Shown piece by piece: positions 52,250-61,661 of a stretch of DNA of 64,000 nucleotides. A program made the position numbers and the translations under genes. Location: positions 124,001 through 188,000 of the forward strand of contig CAWKCP010000024.1 in the NCBI GenBank assembly GCA_963848115.1, read 5' to 3'. Source of the stretch: JAWKOK01 sp963848115. GTDB taxonomy: Bacteria; Chloroflexota; Anaerolineae; Caldilineales; Caldilineaceae. The stretch's first letter is position 1. Every line of letters starts with the position of its first letter. Under the pieces are notes generated by a model. That model was not told the DNA's origin, did no database searches, and saw nothing but the letters and a program-made list of their open reading frames with translations.

Positions 52250-53533
52250 CTAGATTGCGGTCTGCTGCGTATGGAGCAACTTGCGGTTTTCCAGGTCGTA
52301 GAGTCCGTACGCCGAAGCTAGTATCTCGATTGGATGCCTGCTGGGCAGATCAGTGCCATGCTCTAATTGCCATCGACAGGTTTCCGAATCACAGGCTGTG
52401 TAGTTAACTTCGGCCCCCTGCTCAGCAACGAAATCAAAGAGTTCTTGACCGACATCCATGCCGATCTGATACTTCTCGACCTTATAGCCGTACGTGCCTG
52501 CGATGCCGCAGCAACGGGCATGGCTTTCGCGTACATCAACGCCTGGAATCAACGAAAGGATCTCCAGCGCCGGTTTGCCGACCCGATGTGCGCGTTGTTG
52601 ACAGGGTGCATGGTAGGGCAGTCGCATCGACATGGGATGGAAATCTGTGCGCAGTTCGCCGGCATCGTGCAGCTCCTGTAACCATTCGAAGATATCCCAC
52701 GTGCCCATCTTGAGTTCATTGGTTGCCTCATCGTGCAGATCGAGCAGCTCGGGCGCCTCTTCCTTCAAGGTGAGTGTACAACTCGTGCTTGTGCCGATGA
52801 TTGGGTAGCCGGCTTTGGCATAGCCGGCAAGATGGGCAACGTTGTTGCGATGGTAGTTGGTCGCCGCGTCAAATTCGCCGTTGCTGAGCATGGGCAGTCC
52901 GCAGCAGTTCTGCGGCGGCACGATCACTTCGTACCCGTGGTGTTCGAAGACAGCGATGGCGGCCATGCCCACATACGGCTCATAGTACATCGTGGCACAG
53001 CCGTGATAATAGACGACCTTCTTGTCCGACTTGAGCCGCCGCTTCGCGGTTCGTTTCAGCCATTGTGCCAGGGTGCCGTCCGTGCTCCATGTCGGCAGCG
53101 GCGCGTCCCGGGCGATGCCTATCACCTTCTCTGCGACGATGCGACTCATGGGATTCTGTAGGGCGAAATTGGCCAAATGCGGCGTGAAGCTGCCCACCTT
53201 TCCGAGCAGTTCGTTGCGTCCCAGCAGCCGGTTGCGCAACGGTAATCCGTTTTCGGCCACGATCTGAGCACGGGCACGCGCATTGAGTTCAGCGATCTTC
53301 ACGCCGGTCGGGCAGACTTCGTTGCAGACACGACAGCCGGAACAGTAGTCGACCGAATGATCCGGTGACATGGGCTGGCCGTTTTCGCGGAAACGCTGCG
53401 CCTGGGGCCCGGCGTACTTCGGTCCGGGGAAAAGGTCTGTGACTGCCGAAACGGGGCAGTAGCTGGTGCAGATGTTGCATTTGATGCACTCATCCAACGA
53501 ATGGTCTACTGAAAGCCAAGACGAACCGTGCAT
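52250..53533 (-). CDS. glpC: Anaerobic glycerol-3-phosphate dehydrogenase subunit C
   Basis: The iron-sulfur membrane-associated subunit that passes electrons from GlpAB to quinone. N-terminal ferredoxin-type motifs: CIKCNICTSYCP and CSGCRVCNEVCP. Two CCG domains follow, with PQNCCGLPMLSNG and ARCCGIAGTYG, plus YYHGCATMYYEP and CTLTLKEE. 427 residues. It is the last gene of the minus-strand glycerol/dihydroxyacetone operon, 69 bp after glpB. Confidence 0.9.
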   Translation of the reverse strand: MHGSSWLSVDHSLDECIKCNICTSYCPVSAVTDLFPGPKYAGPQAQRFRENGQPMSPDHSVDYCSGCRVCNEVCPTGVKIAELNARARAQIVAENGLPLRNRLLGRNELLGKVGSFTPHLANFALQNPMSRIVAEKVIGIARDAPLPTWSTDGTLAQWLKRTAKRRLKSDKKVVYYHGCATMYYEPYVGMAAIAVFEHHGYEVIVPPQNCCGLPMLSNGEFDAATNYHRNNVAHLAGYAKAGYPIIGTSTSCTLTLKEEAPELLDLHDEATNELKMGTWDIFEWLQELHDAGELRTDFHPMSMRLPYHAPCQQRAHRVGKPALEILSLIPGVDVRESHARCCGIAGTYGYKVEKYQIGMDVGQELFDFVAEQGAEVNYTACDSETCRWQLEHGTDLPSRHPIEILASAYGLYDLENRKLLHTQQTAI

Positions 53534-53602
53534 GAAATGCCTCCGTGCAAAAAAATCTCGGTTCAGCCGTTACTCGAGCCAAATGTCAACAGACTTGTCG
53601 TT

Positions 53603-54856
53603 CTATCCAATGATAGATTTGCCCGCCGCCATGCCGGTGATGATCGACAATCCCTCAAGGCTCCGCTCTTGGATTGGGTCGGCGTGTGCCAAGACACTGC
53701 CTGCGGCCCAGAGGTTTCTGTAGGCCAGAGCGCCTGAGGCGTCGACCGGCTGGAAATTGTTGTTGACCTCGACGCCGCCGCTGAAGACCGGCTGCCCGTC
53801 CGGATCGAGAAACTCGGGCCTGAACCATTCGGCTCGGTCCTGGGCGACAGTGAGGGGCAGGTTGAAGATGGTCTCCCAGAATCGTCCATCGGGTGCGCTG
53901 TCGAAGCCGCCGCCGAGGACGCCGCCGGTCGCCAACAGGAAATGCTTGGCGCGATGTTTGAGCGGGCGCGCGCTTGTTTCTGACGCAACCCAGCGAATCT
54001 GTCCGTCGTCGGCGCGGAAATCGATGACCTCCATGCCCGCCTCCACGCGCACGCCTAGCTCAAGCAGCGTCTTGCGTAACAAGGTGTGCATGCGGATGCC
54101 GGGCACGCTGGGCGGCAAGGTCGGTATCTCGAAAACGACAGCGCCGGTGCGCTCGGCCAGGAAATCCATCACTTCTGTATGCCGATGCAGGCCCAGGATG
54201 GCGGGCAGTCCGATGCGTTCATCCGGTCTGACCAGCTTGGCCAGGGCAACGCCCAACCGATTGAAAACCGGTGAGCTATCGGCTGCTTGGGCAAGCTGCA
54301 CAGTGTTGGCGTCGCGGCGACTGGTGATCACATCCAGCGGCAGTTGTACAAAGCGGGCGACATAGCCCTGTTTAACCAGATTTTCCGCAATCAGCGCCGG
54401 ATAGAAATCACGCATGCCGTCGAATCCGACGATCAGTATGGGCCGGTCGTCGTCCAAGCGCCCGCCATGCTGTGCCCGTGGAGCCAAATAAGCCGGGCGG
54501 GCAGCCCCTACAGGAGATGGGAGCAAGAGATTGCGTCTGGACTCAGGTGCGACAAGATAGGGCAGGCCTGCGTCGTCCAGGACTTGCTGGAATAGAGCGA
54601 GGGCTTCCTGGCGATCGTTGGGCGAGATCAAGTGATAGGGGTGTGCCGGGGGCAACTTTTCGATATCGGCGAGCGGCTCGGCAACCGGCGTCTCGTTGGC
54701 GCCGGGCAGATAGCCCAGCAGATCGATGGTCGCTGCGCTCCAGTGCATCGCCCCCAACCCTTTGGCGACCACACGGACGCTCTTGCCCGCTTGAGCCGCC
54801 ACCAGAGCTGCCGACAGTCCGGACAGACCGGCGCCGATGATCAGCAGATCAAGCAT
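53603..54856 (-). CDS. glpB: Anaerobic glycerol-3-phosphate dehydrogenase subunit B
   Basis: A 417-residue FAD-type Rossmann protein starting LDLLIIGAGLSGLSAALVAA and ending with the second FAD-contacting segment NLWAAGSVLAHADPIQERSL followed by EGLSIITGMAAGKS. GlpB is the flavin subunit that works with GlpA and GlpC under anaerobic or low-oxygen conditions. Its start overlaps the glpA stop by 8 bp, so the two are translated together. Confidence 0.88.
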   Translation of the reverse strand: MLDLLIIGAGLSGLSAALVAAQAGKSVRVVAKGLGAMHWSAATIDLLGYLPGANETPVAEPLADIEKLPPAHPYHLISPNDRQEALALFQQVLDDAGLPYLVAPESRRNLLLPSPVGAARPAYLAPRAQHGGRLDDDRPILIVGFDGMRDFYPALIAENLVKQGYVARFVQLPLDVITSRRDANTVQLAQAADSSPVFNRLGVALAKLVRPDERIGLPAILGLHRHTEVMDFLAERTGAVVFEIPTLPPSVPGIRMHTLLRKTLLELGVRVEAGMEVIDFRADDGQIRWVASETSARPLKHRAKHFLLATGGVLGGGFDSAPDGRFWETIFNLPLTVAQDRAEWFRPEFLDPDGQPVFSGGVEVNNNFQPVDASGALAYRNLWAAGSVLAHADPIQERSLEGLSIITGMAAGKSIIG

Positions 54857-56726
54857 CTGGCGCCTCCCTACCTGCCACTGTGTCCGTCACACCGTCCGTT
54901 GCGGACTCAGCTTTGTCCTCAGCTTTGTCGGTGTCGTATTCTGTTGCAGAGTCTTCGTCGCCCAACGAGTCGAGACCGCCGGGCGTGGTGTCGTACAGAT
55001 AGAAGTCGGTCATGGGGCTGACCTGTTCGCCGACCGGTAGATGGTCAACATTCATCAGACTCTGATAGATCAACTCATCCAAGCGTTCCTGCTTGAGTTG
55101 GCGGGCCCACAGGATGGGTGTCAAACCCTTCCAACGCTCCTGCAGGAAGTCTCGTAGAATCAGATCGGGAGATTCGGCGATGGGCGCTCGCCGCTGCGCT
55201 GACGCTCTGCTCCGATCGACGTGGCCCGGCGATTGCATGTAGGCCACGTCCCAGGCTGAGTCCCATGCCGTGTCTTGATCGGGCGAGGGCATCCTGCTAG
55301 TTGGATCTCCGTTCTTGTCCTCGGCTGCCCCCAATTCGTGGAGGATGCCGGCGGCGCGGTAGGTGCAGAAACCACCCTGACAGGGTCCCATGCCCAGGCG
55401 CACATCGCGGCGCAGGTCGTCAAGGGTCACGGTCGGGTTGCGCAACGCCGCCTCTTCGAGCATACGCCGGGTAACCAACTCGCATTCGCAGACCAGTTCA
55501 CCCTGGAGACGGTTCTCCTCAACCTCATGCAGACGGTGGCCCAGCCAGTAGTGGCCCTGATCGATGCCCGGAACCGGCGTGGTCGCTGTGGTGCACGTTC
55601 GGGCCGTCTCCAGCAGTTCGCAGACCTGGTCCATGGTCAGCTCGGCCATCAGGCGGAAGGTCGTCCACTTCCCGCCGGTGATGCTGACCATGCCGGCCAC
55701 GCCATCGCGTTTGGCATGGTCGAGCAGGGCCAGCGCACGGGTGACGTCGCGGCTGTCGCCTGCAAAGCCTTCCTGGTAGAGAGGGCGGACGCCCGCCCAG
55801 GCACGCAGCACCCGCGCTTGGCTGATGGACGGTACCAGCTTCTCCCCCTCAGAGAGCATGAGCGCCACTTCCCACGGCTCGATGCGCAGATTCTCCGGGT
55901 CGGTCACACGTTCGTCCGTGGTGCCGATGATGGCCACCGTGTGGACCGGGACGATGATGTCGCCGTCAGCCGGCATTTTGCAGCGATTGACCACGGTGTT
56001 GACCACGCGGTGGTTCATGGCCACCATGGTCCCCTTGCCAGGCAATACGTTGACTTCGATGCCGGCCGTGGCCGCGATCAGCCCGGCCCATGCGCCGGAC
56101 GCATTGATGACCATGTCCGAGCGGATCAGCATCTCTTCGTCCGTGACCATGTCACGTACCTGAGCGCCGACGATTTTGCGATCTCCCACGCTACCTTCCG
56201 TCACCAGACGGACAACTTCGTGATAGGTCAGGATCTTGGCCCCGGCGTTGCGCGCGGCCTGGGCAGTGGCGTGGGTGGCAAGGAAACTGTCGGCAGCGCC
56301 GTCGGGCACCTCGAAGACGCGGCTGATGCGCGGGCTCAGTAGTGGTTCGCGCTGTAGCGCTTCAGCAACCGAAATCTCGTCGCAGGGTAGTCCGATCTTT
56401 TCACAGGCGGCCTTAAACTGGTCGGGATACTCCCCCTCATCTTCCGGGGTGACCACGAAGAAGCCGCTGGTGTCCTCAATACAATGGGTGTGCGTGGTGC
56501 GGAGGGTGCGGTTCTCCTGAATGCACTCAACCGCGCTCTGGGGATCTTTTACGACATAGCGACCGCCGCTGTGCAGCAGCCCGTGATAGCGTCCGGTGGT
56601 ACCGTGGGTTAGATCGCGTTTTTCGACCAGGATGACCTTGAAGCCGCGCAATGCAGCGTCCCATGCCACCCCCGTTCCTGTCGATCCGCCGCCAATGACC
56701 AAAATCTCAGTCTCGATCTGTTTCAT
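54849..56726 (-). CDS. glpA: Anaerobic glycerol-3-phosphate dehydrogenase subunit A
   Basis: The catalytic flavoprotein that oxidises sn-glycerol 3-phosphate to dihydroxyacetone phosphate. FAD site: ILVIGGGSTGTGVAWDAALR; substrate region: THGTTGRYHGLLHSGGRYV, and later ITGGKWTTFRLMAELTMDQV. A BFD-like [2Fe-2S] segment near residue 415 reads LVCECELVTRRMLEEA with MGPCQGGFCTYRAAGIL. The last 130 residues hold an acidic tail not seen in E. coli GlpA. Situated downstream of the EI gene on the same strand. Confidence 0.92.
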   Translation of the reverse strand: MKQIETEILVIGGGSTGTGVAWDAALRGFKVILVEKRDLTHGTTGRYHGLLHSGGRYVVKDPQSAVECIQENRTLRTTHTHCIEDTSGFFVVTPEDEGEYPDQFKAACEKIGLPCDEISVAEALQREPLLSPRISRVFEVPDGAADSFLATHATAQAARNAGAKILTYHEVVRLVTEGSVGDRKIVGAQVRDMVTDEEMLIRSDMVINASGAWAGLIAATAGIEVNVLPGKGTMVAMNHRVVNTVVNRCKMPADGDIIVPVHTVAIIGTTDERVTDPENLRIEPWEVALMLSEGEKLVPSISQARVLRAWAGVRPLYQEGFAGDSRDVTRALALLDHAKRDGVAGMVSITGGKWTTFRLMAELTMDQVCELLETARTCTTATTPVPGIDQGHYWLGHRLHEVEENRLQGELVCECELVTRRMLEEAALRNPTVTLDDLRRDVRLGMGPCQGGFCTYRAAGILHELGAAEDKNGDPTSRMPSPDQDTAWDSAWDVAYMQSPGHVDRSRASAQRRAPIAESPDLILRDFLQERWKGLTPILWARQLKQERLDELIYQSLMNVDHLPVGEQVSPMTDFYLYDTTPGGLDSLGDEDSATEYDTDKAEDKAESATDGVTDTVAGREAPDA

Positions 56727-56792
56727 GTCTCGACTTATCGTCTCACTGGTTACAATCTCACTGGATACATTGATCGGTGGCTAATCTTCGAA

Positions 56793-58547
56793 TCAACTTA
56801 CGGCAAGCAAATCCCGCACCTCTTCTGCGTTGGCGCAACCTAGAGCGGCCTCTGCCACCTGATGACATTGTACCATATTGCACTCGCGCACAGCCTGCTT
56901 CACCAATGGCACACAGGGCAGCGGCACGCTAAGTTCCGTCACGCCCAGCCCAAGCAGTAGCGGTACTGTACTCGGATTGCCTGCCATCTCGCCGCAGAGT
57001 GAAACGGGCAAATTCGCTCGCTTGGCCGTGTTGCAGACGTGGCCAATCAACTTGAGCACGGCTGGGTGTAGCGGATCTGCAAGTCTGGCCACCGAGCTGT
57101 TGGTGCGGTCACTGGCCATCACATATTGGGCCAGATCATTGGTGCCGATGCTGAAAAAATCGACTTTCTCGGCAAGCTGTTCGGCCATGAGCGCGGCGGA
57201 AGGAACTTCGATCAGTACGCCGATTTCGACGGGCGTATGATCGTCCATGAATTTTCCTGCCGTTCCACTGTGGTCGGCGACGAACTTCGCTCTGGCCTCA
57301 TCCAGCAAGCGTTGCGCCGCATCAACTTCTTCCAGTGTGCTGACCATGGGCAACATATAACGTAACTGGGTCGCCTCGTTGGCCTGAGTTGCGACGTCCA
57401 ACAACGCCTCATATTGAGTGACGAGAATCTCGGGGTAATCAAGTAGCAGACGAATGCCGCGCCGGCCAAGAAATGGATTCTCCTCGGCGCTGTTGAGCAG
57501 AAATTCCACCGGTTTATCGCCGCCTGCATCCAGCGCGCGTACAGTCAACGGCTGTCCTGCCAGGGTATCGGCAATGCCCTGATAGATCCACCGCTGTTCC
57601 TCTCTGCTTGGCGGCAGAGTGCGGCTTTGGAATAGATATTCGGTGCGCAGCAGGCCTACGCCATCGGCCCCGGCCTGGCGACTCTGATCGACTTCACTCG
57701 GCTGGTTGGCATTGATGTAGACGGGCACATGAACGCCGTCACAGGTGACAGCGTCCTCTTGAACATGGGCCAGCGCAAGATTACGCTGTTGCTCCAGAAG
57801 GAAAAAGGCGTCTTCGTAGCGGGCGCTTTCCTCGGGGGTGGGCTCAACCACGAGCCGGCCGCGATCACCGTCCAATACGACTTGCTGGCCAGTCCCAAGC
57901 AGAAGAATCTTCAGCCCCAGGCCGCAGACCAGCGGTAGCCCCAGGCTGCGTGCCAGGATGGACGAGTGCGCGGTCGGCGTGCTTTCGGCCAGCGCAATGC
58001 CTGTAACACGGTCATTTGAGAGTTGTGCGATGTCGGACGGGGTGAGGTCAGCCGCCACCAAGACCGTGCCTGCCGGGAGGTGCGAGAGCGGCACTTCATC
58101 GAGATCGACGCCGAGATGGGTCAGCAGGCGCTTTCCGATGTCGATAATATCGGCGGCTCGACTGGCGAAGTACTCATCCTCCAACTCTCGGAAGATCTCG
58201 GCCATGGTCTGGATGGCCTGTTGCGTAGCGCTGATTGCACTGCTCTGGTTGATCAGGATGGCTTCACGAACAGACTCGGTTAGGGTCTTGTCGTGGAGGA
58301 TGAGCTGATGTACGGAGAAGATGTCAGCGGCCACGGTGTTGAGTGAGTGGCGCAGGTGATCCAATTCGAGCTCAACCTTGGATTGAGCGACCAGGAAACG
58401 GCCCCATTCAATATCGCTGTCATGTTCGTGCGCATCCGGTATACTGGAGAGCATCGTCTCCAACGTCGGTTCATTGGGCCGGTGAATGTAGGCTTCTCCC
58501 AGCCCTATGCCGGGGGCCGCGGGCAGTCCATCATAGATCGTTGTCAT
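56793..58547 (-). CDS. ptsI: PEP-protein phosphotransferase, enzyme I (full length), of the dihydroxyacetone PTS
   Basis: Takes phosphate from PEP to a histidine and passes it to HPr. The 584-residue product from ATG 58547 has the phospho-His motif ESTPTAHSSILARSLGLP (His194) and the PEP-binding C-terminal domain: LLRTEYLFQSRTLPP, GGDKPVEFLLNSAEENPFLG, FFSIGTNDLAQYVMASDRTN and VSLCGEMAG (Cys518). The start overlaps the HPr stop (ATGA). In E. coli the corresponding DhaM part is only an EI N-terminal fragment; here the enzyme is complete. No sugar-specific EIIB/C gene is in the window, so its likely job is to feed DhaKL. Confidence 0.9.
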   Translation of the reverse strand: MTTIYDGLPAAPGIGLGEAYIHRPNEPTLETMLSSIPDAHEHDSDIEWGRFLVAQSKVELELDHLRHSLNTVAADIFSVHQLILHDKTLTESVREAILINQSSAISATQQAIQTMAEIFRELEDEYFASRAADIIDIGKRLLTHLGVDLDEVPLSHLPAGTVLVAADLTPSDIAQLSNDRVTGIALAESTPTAHSSILARSLGLPLVCGLGLKILLLGTGQQVVLDGDRGRLVVEPTPEESARYEDAFFLLEQQRNLALAHVQEDAVTCDGVHVPVYINANQPSEVDQSRQAGADGVGLLRTEYLFQSRTLPPSREEQRWIYQGIADTLAGQPLTVRALDAGGDKPVEFLLNSAEENPFLGRRGIRLLLDYPEILVTQYEALLDVATQANEATQLRYMLPMVSTLEEVDAAQRLLDEARAKFVADHSGTAGKFMDDHTPVEIGVLIEVPSAALMAEQLAEKVDFFSIGTNDLAQYVMASDRTNSSVARLADPLHPAVLKLIGHVCNTAKRANLPVSLCGEMAGNPSTVPLLLGLGVTELSVPLPCVPLVKQAVRECNMVQCHQVAEAALGCANAEEVRDLLAVS

Positions 58548-58846
58548 AGCGGAGTTGCGCCTGGAATGTCGTAAAAACGAGCATCGAAGAGCTTCCTCAG
58601 CGCGTCGATAGCGTCCTGTGCATCGAGTCCTGTCGCGCACAGGCGCAGTCTGTGGCCTTGCCGTGCCTGTAACTGCATCAATTGCAGAATGCTCTTGGCA
58701 TCCACAGCCGGCGTATCCAGGGTAAGATTGCTAGCCGTAATATCCGCGTCGTAGCGGCTGGCGATCTGCACCACATCTCTACTCTTGCGTAGATGCAGGC
58801 CCAGCGGGTGCGTGATGGTGATCTCGGCAGTGGACGGCTGTGACAT
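58544..58846 (-). CDS. HPr-family phosphocarrier protein of the dihydroxyacetone kinase system
   Basis: 100 residues. The active histidine is in HPLGLHLRKSRDVVQIA (His18), where standard HPr has GLHARPA; the AR-P context is replaced by LR-K. The serine site DAKSILQLMQLQARQG is retained (Ser52). Lies between the IIA gene (3 bp away) and EI (4-bp overlap), which is exactly the domain order in fused DhaM proteins. Confidence 0.85.
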   Translation of the reverse strand: MSQPSTAEITITHPLGLHLRKSRDVVQIASRYDADITASNLTLDTPAVDAKSILQLMQLQARQGHRLRLCATGLDAQDAIDALRKLFDARFYDIPGATPL

Positions 58847-58849
58847 GGA

Positions 58850-59260
58850 CTAACGTGTGACCTTTGCGTATTGGCTGGCTGCTTCCGCAGCTTCGTTGAC
58901 GGTGTCAAGCGTATGGTTGATGCTGGCTTCCAATGCCGCGATTACGGCGCCTTCGACCAAAGGGGCGTTGCTGATTAGACAATTCTTCCGCATGCTTTCA
59001 GGCAACATATCCAGCGCCAATTTGGTGCTCAGGATGGCACTGCCGAGGTCGACCAGCAGCAGAACACCGCTCGGCGTCCACACACCCTCGACGGCCTTGC
59101 TGATGCGCACCGCATCGGTTCCCAATGTCGGCAGTTTGTCTTCAATCATGATGCCGCCGACCGCTGCGATATCGATCTGGCCGTTGGCCATCTGATCGGC
59201 AAGCTCTTTGACGCCCTGGGCGAGTTGATGACAATGGGAGACGATGACCAGACTGACCAC
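58850..59260 (-). CDS. dhaM: DhaM, mannose-type PTS IIA domain for dihydroxyacetone kinase
   Basis: 136 residues. The phospho-accepting histidine is in IVSHCHQLAQGV (His9, as in VSHS of relatives). VLLLVDLGSAILSTKLALDM and APLVEGAVIAALEAS match DhaM IIA. It transfers phosphate from HPr to the ADP held by DhaL. Separate from, rather than fused to, the HPr and EI that follow on the same strand. Located 11 bp after glpK. Confidence 0.88.
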   Translation of the reverse strand: MVSLVIVSHCHQLAQGVKELADQMANGQIDIAAVGGIMIEDKLPTLGTDAVRISKAVEGVWTPSGVLLLVDLGSAILSTKLALDMLPESMRKNCLISNAPLVEGAVIAALEASINHTLDTVNEAAEAASQYAKVTR

Positions 59261-59271
59261 AATGGTTCCTT

Positions 59272-60774
59272 CTACTCTTCAACCCAATCAAATGTTCGTT
59301 CGACAGCCTTTTTCCATCCGGCATAACCGGCATCACGCGTGGTCTGGTCGATCTTGGGCTGCCAAGTTCGGTCGATCTGCCAGTTGGCTCGCAAACTCTC
59401 AAGATCGTTCCAGAATCCGACAGCAAGTCCTGCGGCATAGGCTGCCCCGAGGCTGGTCGTCTCCGATACTCTGGGACGAACAACCTCTGTGCCCAGGATG
59501 TCGGCCTGAAGTTGCATCAGGAAATTGTTGACGGTGGCTCCGCCGTCGACCTTGAGTTGACGCAGCGGCACGCCGCTATCGGCGTTCATGGCCTCGAGCA
59601 CTTCACGCGTCTGGTAACAGAGGGCTTCCAGCGTTGCCCGTACAATATGCGCCCTGTTGATGTAACTCGTGAGGCCGACGATGACGCCGCGGGCGTCACT
59701 GCGCCAGTAGGGAGCAAACAGGCCGCTAAAGGCGGGAACGAAATAGCAACCGCCGCTGTCATCCACGCTCTGGGCAATGGCCTCTGTCTCTGCGGCGTTG
59801 TCGATGAGTCCCAGGTTATCGCGTAACCACTGCACGGTCGCACCTGCCATGGCAATCGACCCTTCGAGCGCATAGACGGCCGGCGCGCCGTCAAATTGAT
59901 AACAAACAGTGGTCAGCAGGCCATTCTTGCTGTGCACGATCTCGGTGCCGGTGTTGAGGATCATAAAACAGCCGGTGCCGTAGGTGTTCTTTGCCTCGCC
60001 TGGACTGAAGCAGGTCTGGCCAACGGTGGCGGCCTGTTGATCGCCAAGGTCACCGCAGACGGGGATTTCGCCTTGGAAGGGACCGTTCGCCAGCGTCTTC
60101 CCGTAGAATTCCGGATCGCTGCTGGGCCGAATCGTCGGCAACATCTGCCGGGGGATGTTCAGGATTGTCAGCAGTTCGTCGTCCCAATCCAGTGTCTCCA
60201 GGTTCATGAGCATGGTGCGGCTGGCATTCGTCGGGTCAGTGATGTGGTTGCCGCCGGTCAGTTGCCAGATCAGCCAGGTGTCGATGGTGCCGAAGAGCAG
60301 ATCGCCACGCTCTGCCTGTTGCCGGGCGTCCGGCACATTGTCCAGCAGCCACCGGATCTTCGGCCCTGCGAAGTAGGTCGCCAGGGGGAGACCGGCCTTC
60401 TGGAAGATGGTCTCGGCATGTCCGGCCTTCTCCAACTCTCGACAGAGCCGATCGGTCCGCGTGTCTTGCCAAACGATGGCATTGGCAATCGGCTCGCCTG
60501 TGTGGCGATTCCAAACCACAGCCGTCTCACGTTGATTGGTGATGCCAATGGCGGCAATGTCGTCGGCCTTTACCTGCGCCTTGGCCATGGCCCCGCCGAT
60601 GACCTGGCGTGTTCGTTCCCAGATTTCGACAGCGTCGTGCTCGACCCAGCCGCTCTTGGGAAAGATTTGCCGATGCTCGTGTTGATCGTAGTCTACGACC
60701 GAGCCTGACTCATCGAACAACATGAACCGCGTACTGGTTGTCCCGGAGTCTATCGCGCCTACGTACTTAGCCAT
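59272..60774 (-). CDS. glpK: Glycerol kinase
   Basis: Phosphorylates glycerol to sn-glycerol 3-phosphate, the substrate of GlpABC. 500 residues with the ATP-binding start GAIDSGTTSTRFMLFDESG, the glycerol site region THTGEP-like NRHTGEPIANAIVWQDTRTD, FSPGEAKNTYGTGCFMILNT, and the adenosine motif LKVDGGATVNNFLMQLQADI. The length is usual. An ATP-dependent enzyme inside a PEP-dependent DHA operon, so the cluster handles both substrates. Starts 181 bp after dhaL, across a hairpin. Confidence 0.94.
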   Translation of the reverse strand: MAKYVGAIDSGTTSTRFMLFDESGSVVDYDQHEHRQIFPKSGWVEHDAVEIWERTRQVIGGAMAKAQVKADDIAAIGITNQRETAVVWNRHTGEPIANAIVWQDTRTDRLCRELEKAGHAETIFQKAGLPLATYFAGPKIRWLLDNVPDARQQAERGDLLFGTIDTWLIWQLTGGNHITDPTNASRTMLMNLETLDWDDELLTILNIPRQMLPTIRPSSDPEFYGKTLANGPFQGEIPVCGDLGDQQAATVGQTCFSPGEAKNTYGTGCFMILNTGTEIVHSKNGLLTTVCYQFDGAPAVYALEGSIAMAGATVQWLRDNLGLIDNAAETEAIAQSVDDSGGCYFVPAFSGLFAPYWRSDARGVIVGLTSYINRAHIVRATLEALCYQTREVLEAMNADSGVPLRQLKVDGGATVNNFLMQLQADILGTEVVRPRVSETTSLGAAYAAGLAVGFWNDLESLRANWQIDRTWQPKIDQTTRDAGYAGWKKAVERTFDWVEE

Positions 60775-60842
60775 TGCTGCCTGCTCCCCGACGTTTCAGA
60801 TGGTTTATATAGAGTCTTCAGGTTCGTTCGGATCACAAGGGA

Positions 60843-60902
60843 TAGGGCAGGTTTCCTTAGCTGCCTGGCTCTGGCGAGTAGGAGACCCGCCCTACGTTTT
60901 TT
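60843..60902 (+). repeat. Imperfect hairpin with T-tract between dhaL and glpK
   Basis: tagggcaggtttcc (60843-60856) pairs with ggagacccgcccta (60881-60894) at 12 of 14 positions, followed by cg and tttttt on the plus strand. In terminator orientation it faces plus, against the direction of the surrounding minus-strand genes, so a REP-like palindrome or an antisense terminator is as likely as anything. Confidence 0.45.
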
Positions 60903-60955
60903 CTGTCAACCCCCTGAGATCCCAAAGAGCCAGTCTTGACGACGCTGGGTCTACG

Positions 60956-61615
60956 TTACTCTGGGCCTTCAGCGTATAGTGTACCCGCCGCACATTGGAT
61001 CAGATAGTAGCTGCTGGTGGCGCCGGGATCCTGGTGGCCGATGGAGCGGGGGCCGAGGTAGCTGGCGCGTCCCCTCTGGGCTTCCAGTTCGATGGTATGG
61101 ATCATGCCGGCTTTGGCAGCAGCCAATGCGGCAACCAGCGCTTCGTCCAGCGACGCCCCGGAGGCGGATGCACTTTCCAACGCAATCACCGCCGGTTCCA
61201 GTGTGTCAATCATGGTCTTGTCGTCTATTTCGGCCTCGCCGCGCTGCTTCACCCCTTCCAGTCCATTGCGGAACATTGCTGCAAGCTGGACCAGATCAAT
61301 TGTCTCAGAATCCGCCGCTGCTTTGCCGGCACGCAAGAAGAACGCTCCGTAGAGTGGGCCGGCGGCTCCGCCGATACTGCTGATAAGCGTCATCGCGATC
61401 GAGCGTAGAAAGGTCGAGACTGTTTCCTCTCGAGTACCATTTTCGCGGGCAAGTTGTCGAGTCACCTGTTCCATTCCCCGCTGCATGTTGGTGCCATGAT
61501 CGGCATCACCGATGGCCGTATCCAATTCCGTGAGGTACCGTTCTTCATTTTTTATCTGTTCTGCGAACAATTCCAGCCAATTGCGAAACTGGGCCAGTGA
61601 GATTGTCTGGCTCAT
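60956..61615 (-). CDS. dhaL: Dihydroxyacetone kinase ADP-binding subunit DhaL
   Basis: 220 residues. The Mg-ADP site is LDTAIGDADHGTNMQRGMEQ, with conserved aspartates and histidine; SSIGGAAGPLYGAFFLRAGK and LGPRSIGHQDPGATSSYYLI are family signatures. In PTS-type DHA kinases DhaL keeps ADP bound as a cofactor and is rephosphorylated by DhaM. Two ATGs lie in tandem (61618, 61615) after GGAG; the second has the better spacing. The frame is open to a TTG at 61627. Confidence 0.9.
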   Translation of the reverse strand: MSQTISLAQFRNWLELFAEQIKNEERYLTELDTAIGDADHGTNMQRGMEQVTRQLARENGTREETVSTFLRSIAMTLISSIGGAAGPLYGAFFLRAGKAAADSETIDLVQLAAMFRNGLEGVKQRGEAEIDDKTMIDTLEPAVIALESASASGASLDEALVAALAAAKAGMIHTIELEAQRGRASYLGPRSIGHQDPGATSSYYLIQCAAGTLYAEGPE

Positions 61616-61661
61616 CATGGTCTCCAATGGAATGATTCCAATGTCTCTGATTTCGGTCGAA

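Noticed and set aside
60722..60979. Plus-strand frame between glpK and dhaL
   Set aside because: It is antisense to the start of glpK and covers the hairpin; no coding signal seen.
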